Shown here one piece after another: positions 32,230 to 37,100 of a DNA stretch of 37,100 nucleotides (position 1 is the stretch's first letter; the number at the start of each line of letters is the position of its first letter). The notes beneath the pieces are model-generated. The model saw nothing but the letters and a program-made list of their open reading frames with translations, was not told the DNA's origin and did not search any database. The position numbers and the translations under genes are program-made. The DNA is from RGIG4608 sp045651165 (GTDB lineage: Bacteria; Bacillota; Clostridia; Oscillospirales; CAG-272), in NCBI GenBank assembly GCA_045651165.1, contig JAZRRX010000041.1, positions 1-37,100 of the forward strand, read 5' to 3'.

Positions 32230-34869
32230 TTATACAGAAGTGGGCATTTCGGGTTCGCTAAAATGCTTGCCGTAGTACGCATTGAGGTACATCTGCTTGA
32301 TTTCACTCATAAGGGGGTAACGGGGGTTAGCGCCTGTGCACTGATCGTCAAATGCCTGTTCAACCATGTCATCAAGACGATTTAAGAAGTCCTGTTCATC
32401 AATGCCATAGTCCTTGATTGTTTCCTTAATGCCAACCTTTGCCTTAAGCTCGTTAATCTTTGCGATAAGTCCTTCGAGCTTTTCTTCATCAGTATTGCCC
32501 TTAACACCAAGATAATCAGCAATTTCAGCATATCTTGCGAGTGTGTGGGGGTGGTCGTACTGTGAGAATGTACCCATCTTAACGGGAGCTTCTGCAGCAT
32601 TGAAGCGGATAACCTCTTCAATCATAAGCGCGTTAGCAACGCCGTGGGGAAGGTGGTGGAATGCACCGAGCTTGTGAGCCATTGAGTGACAAATTCCAAG
32701 GAATGCATTTGCGAACGCCATACCTGCCATTGTAGCAGCGTTTGCCATCTTTTCACGAGCCAAAACGTCTGTTTGACCATTTTCGTATGCTCTAGGAAGG
32801 TATTCAAATACCATCTTGAGTGAGCGGAGAGCAAGTGAATCTGTATAGTCAGTTGCAAGCATTGCCGCATAAGCTTCAATTGCGTGAGTTACTGCGTCAA
32901 TACCTGATGCCGCTGTAAGACCACGAGGAGCTGACATATGGAAATCAGTGTCGATAATTGCCATATTGGGAAGAAGCTCGTAGTCGGCAAGAGGATATTT
33001 AACTCCTGTCTTTTCATCAGTAATAACTGCAAAAGGTGTTACTTCAGAACCAGTACCAGCTGATGTAGGAACAGCGATGAAGTATGCCTTTTCACCCATC
33101 TTGGGGAACGTATAAACTCTCTTACGGATATCAATAAATCTCATTGCCATATCCATAAAGTCAGCTTCTGGATGTTCGTAAAGAACCCACATAATCTTTG
33201 CTGCGTCCATAGCAGAACCACCACCGAGTGCGATGATTGTATCGGGAGCAAATGCTCTCATTTGTGCTGCACCCTCAGTTGCATTTGCAAGTGTGGGGTC
33301 GGGCTGAACGTTAAAGAATGTTGTGTGCTGAATGCCCATCTGGTCGAGCTTATCTGTGATGGGTTTTGTGTAACCGTTCTGATAAAGGAACGCATCTGTT
33401 ACGATGAATGCCTTTTTAGCTCCACGAACTGTCTTAAGCTCGTCAAGTGCTACGGGGAGGCAACCCTTCTTTATATAAATTTTTTCAGGTGTTCTAAACC
33501 AAAGCATATTTTCTCTCCTCTTAGCAACTGTTTTAATATTGAGCAAGTGCTTAACGCCTACGTTTTCGGAAACGGAGTTACCACCCCAAGATCCGCAACC
33601 AAGTGTAAGAGAGGGAGCAAGATTGAAGTTGTAAAGATCTCCGATACCACCGTGGGATGAGGGAGTATTAAGAAGGATACGGCACGTCTTCATTTTTGAC
33701 GCGAAGAGGGAAAGCTTATCCTTTTCTGTAATTTCGTTAAGATATACGGATGAAGTATGACCGTAGCCACCGTCTGCAACGAGGTGCTCTGCCTTTGCAA
33801 CTGCATCTTCAAATGTGTTTGCGCGATACATTGCAAGAACGGGAGAGAGCTTTTCGTGGGCAAATTCTTCAGAGAGCTCAACGCTTTCTACTTCACCAAT
33901 GAGGATTTTTGTTCCAACGGGAACCTCAACACCTGAAAGGGAAGCAATCTTGTGTGCTGACTGACCTACGATTTTAGCATTGAGTGCGCCGTTGATGATG
34001 ATTGTCTTTCTAACCTTTTCGGTTTCTTTTTCATTAAGGAAGTAGCAACCGCGTGTTGCAAATTCTTTCTTTACTTCATCATAAATACTATCAAGAACGA
34101 TAACGGACTGTTCGGATGCGCAAATCATACCGTTGTCGAATGTCTTTGAGTGGATAATTGAGTTAACTGCAAGAAGAATATCTGCGCTATCATCAATAAT
34201 TGCGGGAGTATTACCGGCACCAACACCAAGTGCGGGCTTACCGGATGAATATGCCGCCTTAACCATTCCGGGACCACCTGTTGCAAGAATGATGTCAGCT
34301 TCTTTCATTACTGTGTTAGTAAGTTCAAGAGAGGGAACATCAATCCAGTCGATGATGCCTTCCGGCGCGCCTGCCTCAACTGCTGCTTCGAGAACGAGCT
34401 TTGCTGCCGCGATTGTTGAGAGCTTTGCCTTGGGGTGTGGGCTTATGATGATTGCATTTCTTGTTTTAAGAGCAAGCAAGCATTTAAAAATTGCTGTGGA
34501 TGTGGGATTTGTTGTGGGAATAACTGCAGCAATTACGCCGATGGGTTCGGCAATCTTCTGTGTACCGAATGCTTCGTTTTCTTCGATTACGCCACAAGTT
34601 TTTGTATCCTTGTATGCATTGTAGATATATTCTGCGGCATAGTGATTTTTGATAACCTTATCTTCAACAATGCCCATGCCTGTTTCTTCAACTGCAAGCT
34701 TTGCAAGTGTGATTCTTGCCTTGTCTGCGGCAGATGCTGCTGCCAAGAAGATTTTGTCAACCTGCTCTTGTGTGTAGGTTGCAAATTTGTTTTGCGCTGC
34801 GCGAGTTTTTGCAAACGCTTCATTGAGTGTTTCAACGCTGTCAACAGTAGCGTAGATTTTTTCGTTCAT
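32230..34869 (-). CDS. adhE: Bifunctional acetaldehyde/alcohol dehydrogenase AdhE
   Basis: The 879-residue fusion enzyme reduces acetyl-CoA to acetaldehyde and then ethanol, spending two NADH, and so recycles NAD in fermentation. The N-terminal aldehyde dehydrogenase domain (about 1-440) has the active-site Cys250 in NGMICASEQ. The C-terminal iron-dependent alcohol dehydrogenase domain (about 450-879) has GIDAVTHAIEAYA and the metal-binding GICHSMAHKLGAFHHLPHG. The family forms long cytoplasmic filaments (spirosomes). The start at 34869 follows AAAGGAG; the longer frame to 34947 lacks a site. Two Rex-like operators lie upstream, one across the -10 box. Confidence 0.97.
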   Translation of the reverse strand: MNEKIYATVDSVETLNEAFAKTRAAQNKFATYTQEQVDKIFLAAASAADKARITLAKLAVEETGMGIVEDKVIKNHYAAEYIYNAYKDTKTCGVIEENEAFGTQKIAEPIGVIAAVIPTTNPTSTAIFKCLLALKTRNAIIISPHPKAKLSTIAAAKLVLEAAVEAGAPEGIIDWIDVPSLELTNTVMKEADIILATGGPGMVKAAYSSGKPALGVGAGNTPAIIDDSADILLAVNSIIHSKTFDNGMICASEQSVIVLDSIYDEVKKEFATRGCYFLNEKETEKVRKTIIINGALNAKIVGQSAHKIASLSGVEVPVGTKILIGEVESVELSEEFAHEKLSPVLAMYRANTFEDAVAKAEHLVADGGYGHTSSVYLNEITEKDKLSLFASKMKTCRILLNTPSSHGGIGDLYNFNLAPSLTLGCGSWGGNSVSENVGVKHLLNIKTVAKRRENMLWFRTPEKIYIKKGCLPVALDELKTVRGAKKAFIVTDAFLYQNGYTKPITDKLDQMGIQHTTFFNVQPDPTLANATEGAAQMRAFAPDTIIALGGGSAMDAAKIMWVLYEHPEADFMDMAMRFIDIRKRVYTFPKMGEKAYFIAVPTSAGTGSEVTPFAVITDEKTGVKYPLADYELLPNMAIIDTDFHMSAPRGLTAASGIDAVTHAIEAYAAMLATDYTDSLALRSLKMVFEYLPRAYENGQTDVLAREKMANAATMAGMAFANAFLGICHSMAHKLGAFHHLPHGVANALMIEEVIRFNAAEAPVKMGTFSQYDHPHTLARYAEIADYLGVKGNTDEEKLEGLIAKINELKAKVGIKETIKDYGIDEQDFLNRLDDMVEQAFDDQCTGANPRYPLMSEIKQMYLNAYYGKHFSEPEMPTSV

Positions 34870-34963
34870 TAACGTTTCTCCTTTGGGATAATTTTTATAT
34901 GGAATGTTATAAAATGTCAAATAATTTGTTTTTATAAGTAAAAACATATCTTCTCCATAGACT

Positions 34964-34981
34964 TCGTTAAAAGTTTAACAT
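34964..34981 (-). promoter_or_regulatory. Candidate Rex operator 1 over the adhE -10 box
   Basis: This 18-base site has the plus-strand halves TCGTTAA and TTAACAT around 4 bases. It matches the clostridial Rex consensus TTGTTAA-N4-TTAACAA at 12 of 14 defined positions. It covers the -10 box at 34972-34977, where a bound repressor would block RNA polymerase. Rex leaves DNA when NADH is high. Confidence 0.75.
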
Positions 34982-35000
34982 ATTTCTTTTAAATTGTCAA
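34972..35000 (-). promoter_or_regulatory. Sigma-A promoter of adhE
   Basis: Minus strand: TTGACA (34995-35000), 17-base spacer, TAAACT (34972-34977). The leader is about 95 bases. Confidence 0.78.
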
Positions 35001-35016
35001 TACAAAATGCAAAACT

Positions 35017-35034
35017 TTGTTAAAAAAATATCAA
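35017..35034 (-). promoter_or_regulatory. Candidate Rex operator 2 upstream of adhE
   Basis: The halves TTGTTAA (exact) and ATATCAA (5 of 7) surround 4 bases. It lies 16 bases upstream of the -35 box. It is weaker than operator 1. Confidence 0.45.
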
Positions 35035-35094
35035 ATTCGGCATAAGTGTTATAAATGCACAACTTATTATATCGCTCTTTGGTGATTTTGTATG

Positions 35095-35275
35095 CAATTT
35101 CAGGGGAGGCGAAGAGTTGGTTTATCTTTTGAAAGGGCGGCCGATGACCACCCCTACGGGAACCCCCAAACCTGCGCCTGCTCGTTTCGTGGAACCCCTA
35201 CAAGCAACGAAATTTAATCAATGCTCCGTAGGGTAGTACTTAGGCAAAACTATCTTCCTAACAAAGTAAACTTTG
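35095..35275 (+). repeat. Degenerate short-form intergenic repeat
   Basis: It holds GACCACCCCTACGGG, the words GTGGAACCCCTACAA and CCGTAGGGTAG, which resemble worn arms of the short-form repeat, and a right end AAAACTATCTTCCT like the TTTTG-type end. The left end (near 35098) is barely recognisable. Together with the promoter pieces it fills the 516 bases between adhE and the YqeG gene; no ORF is seen. Confidence 0.45.
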
Positions 35276-35325
35276 ATAAGAGGTATAAAATTTTGTTGAT
35301 TTTATTTATTTTTTTATAAAACTCC

Positions 35326-35354
35326 TTGAAAGTCGAGGCAAAATTTGATATTAT
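35326..35354 (+). promoter_or_regulatory. Probable sigma-A promoter of the YqeG-like gene
   Basis: TTGAAA (35326-35331), 17-base spacer, TATTAT (35349-35354). A better -10 word (TATAAT, 35355-35360) overlaps but would give a 23-base spacer. Confidence 0.55.
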
Positions 35355-35385
35355 TATAATAACTATTGAATGAAAGGAGTTTTTT

Positions 35386-35892
35386 ATGTTCGGATTTTTT
35401 CATCCTGATTTTTACTTTGAAAAATATAACGACATTACGCCCGATTTTTTGAAGAAAAACAATATAAAAACACTCCTTTTGGATATCGACAATACTTTGG
35501 CTCCTTACGAACAGTCAGAGCCGAGTGAGGAAAATCTCGTGTGGCTTTATACACTTGACAAAGAGGATATTCGTTATGCGTTCATCTCGAATAATTCGAG
35601 TGACAAAAGGATAAAACTTTTTAATGAGAAAATCGGTGCTCCTGCCTATGCAAAAAGCACAAAACCATTTGCAAAGCGCAATATTGATAGGGCGCTTGAT
35701 TGTTTGGAAGCAAAAAAAGAGAGCACGGCATTTGTCGGTGACCAAATTTTCACTGACGTCCTATCGGGCAAGTTTAATGGAATGAAAGCCATTCTCGTGC
35801 CACCGATTAAGGACAAGAAAAATCTTTTCTTTCGTTTCAAGCGCGCACTCGAAAAGCCGATTTTGAACGAGTTTTTTAAAAAGCAAAAATAA
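35386..35892 (+). CDS. YqeG family HAD IIIA-type phosphatase
   Basis: The 168-residue product has the YqeG/PGP-phosphatase layout without a cap domain. Motif I is LLLDIDNTLAP with Asp33 and Asp35, motif II is ISNNSS, the Lys lies in STKPFAKR, and motif IV is GDQIFTD. The substrate is unproven; some relatives dephosphorylate phosphatidylglycerophosphate. The ribosome site GAAAGGAG precedes it, and the aminopeptidase gene starts 18 bases after the stop. Confidence 0.88.
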   Translation: MFGFFHPDFYFEKYNDITPDFLKKNNIKTLLLDIDNTLAPYEQSEPSEENLVWLYTLDKEDIRYAFISNNSSDKRIKLFNEKIGAPAYAKSTKPFAKRNIDRALDCLEAKKESTAFVGDQIFTDVLSGKFNGMKAILVPPIKDKKNLFFRFKRALEKPILNEFFKKQK

Positions 35893-35910
35893 TATATTAA
35901 GGAGATAAAT

Positions 35911-36996
35911 ATGACACAGGTTAAAAGATTACAGGAAATAATGAAAAAAGAGGGAATTGAGGGCGTTTTGATTAGCTCCACGGTTAATCAGCGCTATATC
36001 ACAAACTTCAACTACGATGACGGCTACGTTGTTGTTTTGCAGGATAAGGCATTCCTTCAGACCGACTTTAGATATATTGAAGCAGCAAATTCACAGGTAA
36101 ATCACGATGATTTTGAAATTGTTACACCCAAAATTTCACATCTTAGATACGTTGCACAAATTGCAAAAGAGAACGGAATTGACACAATGCTCGTTGAAGA
36201 GAGTGCGCTCTCTTTAGAGGATCTTGCTCGTTTTGAAAAGGCGGCAGAAGGCAACGTTAAATATGTAAGTGGTGCATCTTCAATTCTCACAAAGATGAGA
36301 GAGGTCAAAACTGATGATGAGCTTAACAATATGGCAGAGGCACAGAGAATTACTGACGCGGCTTTCTCCCACATTATAAGCGTTCTTCGTCCCGATATGA
36401 CTGAAATTGACGTAGCTCTTGAAATTGAATTCTTTATGCGCAAAAATGGTGCAGAAAGAACGTCATTTGACACTATTGCAGTTTCGGGAACAGCTTCTTC
36501 CATGCCACATGGAGTACCCCGTAACGTAAAGCTCGAACGTGGATTTTTGACAATGGACTTCGGTTGTGTTGTTGGTGGCTACTGCTCCGATATGACAAGA
36601 ACAGTTGTCATCGGCAAGGCTGACGAAGAAATTAAAAAGGTATATTACACAGTTCTTGAGGCGCAAACAAAGGCACTTGAGGCGGCTTCAAGTGGTGAGC
36701 GCGGATGCTTCCGTCTTGACCAAATCGCGCGTGATGTTATCAATGGCGCAGGTTATGAGGGCAGATTTGGACATTCTTTAGGTCACGGTGTTGGTATGTT
36801 CATTCACGAAAGTCCTCGCTTAGCTCCCGGTATGGACACAGGCGCAAAGCTTGTTACAGGTAATGTTGTTACATTCGAGCCCGGTATTTACATTCCCGAA
36901 AAGTACGGCTGTCGTATTGAAGATATGGCGGCTATTACTGATGACGGTATTCGCAATTTCACAAAGAGCACAAAAGAGCTTATTGAGTTGTTTTAA
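35911..36996 (+). CDS. M24 family Xaa-Pro aminopeptidase
   Basis: A 361-residue dimetal peptidase with a creatinase-type N-terminal domain (about 1-125) and the pita-bread catalytic domain. The five metal ligands are all present: Asp216 (MDFG), Asp227 (CSDMTRT), His292 (GHSLGHGVG), Glu323 (FEPG) and Glu337 (RIED). It removes an N-terminal residue that stands before proline. AAGGAG precedes the ATG. In many Clostridia efp follows this gene; here a repeat begins 3 bases past the stop and the window ends. Confidence 0.94.
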   Translation: MTQVKRLQEIMKKEGIEGVLISSTVNQRYITNFNYDDGYVVVLQDKAFLQTDFRYIEAANSQVNHDDFEIVTPKISHLRYVAQIAKENGIDTMLVEESALSLEDLARFEKAAEGNVKYVSGASSILTKMREVKTDDELNNMAEAQRITDAAFSHIISVLRPDMTEIDVALEIEFFMRKNGAERTSFDTIAVSGTASSMPHGVPRNVKLERGFLTMDFGCVVGGYCSDMTRTVVIGKADEEIKKVYYTVLEAQTKALEAASSGERGCFRLDQIARDVINGAGYEGRFGHSLGHGVGMFIHESPRLAPGMDTGAKLVTGNVVTFEPGIYIPEKYGCRIEDMAAITDDGIRNFTKSTKELIELF

Positions 36997-36998
36997 GG

Positions 36999-37100
36999 GA
37001 TAAATTGGGATTTATGAGGAAGTTAGTTTATACGGATTTAGGGGGATTTTGAAAAATCCCCCTATAACCCCAAAACTTTTTAAACCTATTTAAAGTCAAA
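36999..37100 (+). repeat. Long-form hairpin-rich repeat, copy C (cut by the window end)
   Basis: The left end (36999-37030) is nearly identical to the GGG-type end of copy A, and the last 20 bases also match copy A near 3100-3120. The stem 37041-37050 with 37053-37062 (10 bp) replaces a different stem of copy A and resembles the GC-rich stem of copy B. It begins right behind the aminopeptidase stop, with no separate terminator seen. Confidence 0.8.

Noticed and set aside
1..37100. CRISPR array, prophage, tRNA or rRNA genes
   Set aside because: No regularly spaced short repeats, no phage structural or integrase genes and no tRNA or rRNA folds were recognised on either strand.

Overview
The window looks like a chromosomal segment of a low-GC, Gram-positive, endospore-forming anaerobe of the class Clostridia, probably an uncultured gut lineage (inference). 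Sequence evidence: an alpha/beta-type small acid-soluble spore protein, WhiA, an alanine T-box leader in front of alaS, Shine-Dalgarno sites of the AAGGAG type, near-consensus sigma-A promoters with 17-bp spacers, many intrinsic terminators, and a fermentative bifunctional AdhE with putative Rex operators. Nothing shows a prophage, plasmid backbone, intact transposase, rRNA, tRNA or CRISPR array.

Layout. 1-1822: a repeat fragment, a small lipoprotein gene (-) and a zinc-ribbon membrane protein (+). 1858-2883: a threonine aldolase (-). 2939-3500: a long hairpin-rich repeat. 3548-10707: one long minus-strand run, coaE, lytic transglycosylase, M18 aminopeptidase, prfA, tsaC/sua5, parC and a 50-residue membrane protein. 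10889-17350: plus-strand HAD phosphatase, murB, whiA, a second copy of the long repeat, and dnaE. 17382-19559: glycosyltransferase (-), GNAT acetyltransferase (+), spore protein (+). 19727-19950: a short palindromic repeat. 20053-24657: a 1534-residue cell-surface lipoprotein (-). 25003-27980: promoter, Ala T-box and alaS. 28037-29644: another repeat, then a two-gene accessory operon (PD-(D/E)XK nuclease-like protein plus P-loop kinase-like protein). 29783-31375: prfC. 31475-34869: adhE and an APH-like kinase (-). 35386-36996: YqeG-type phosphatase and an M24 aminopeptidase (+), followed by the start of a third long repeat at the window edge.

The genes are mostly core functions: translation and its termination (prfA, prfC, alaS, tsaC), replication and topology (dnaE, parC), cell wall (murB, lytic transglycosylase), CoA synthesis (coaE), peptide turnover (M18, M24) and fermentation (adhE).

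The most unusual content lies between genes. At least six intergenic copies belong to a repeat superfamily with two distinguishable end types, one with the core AAATTGGGATTTAT and one with AAATTTTGATTTAT, facing each other as imperfect inverted repeats. The same ends bracket two unrelated interiors: a roughly 225-270 bp palindromic form and a roughly 450-560 bp form built from a string of hairpins. In the long form some stems keep pairing through compensatory changes, and the central hairpins differ in sequence between copies while still being hairpins. Several copies sit directly against intrinsic terminators. This is the best candidate here for an undescribed system: a non-autonomous mobile element family that may encode a structured RNA.
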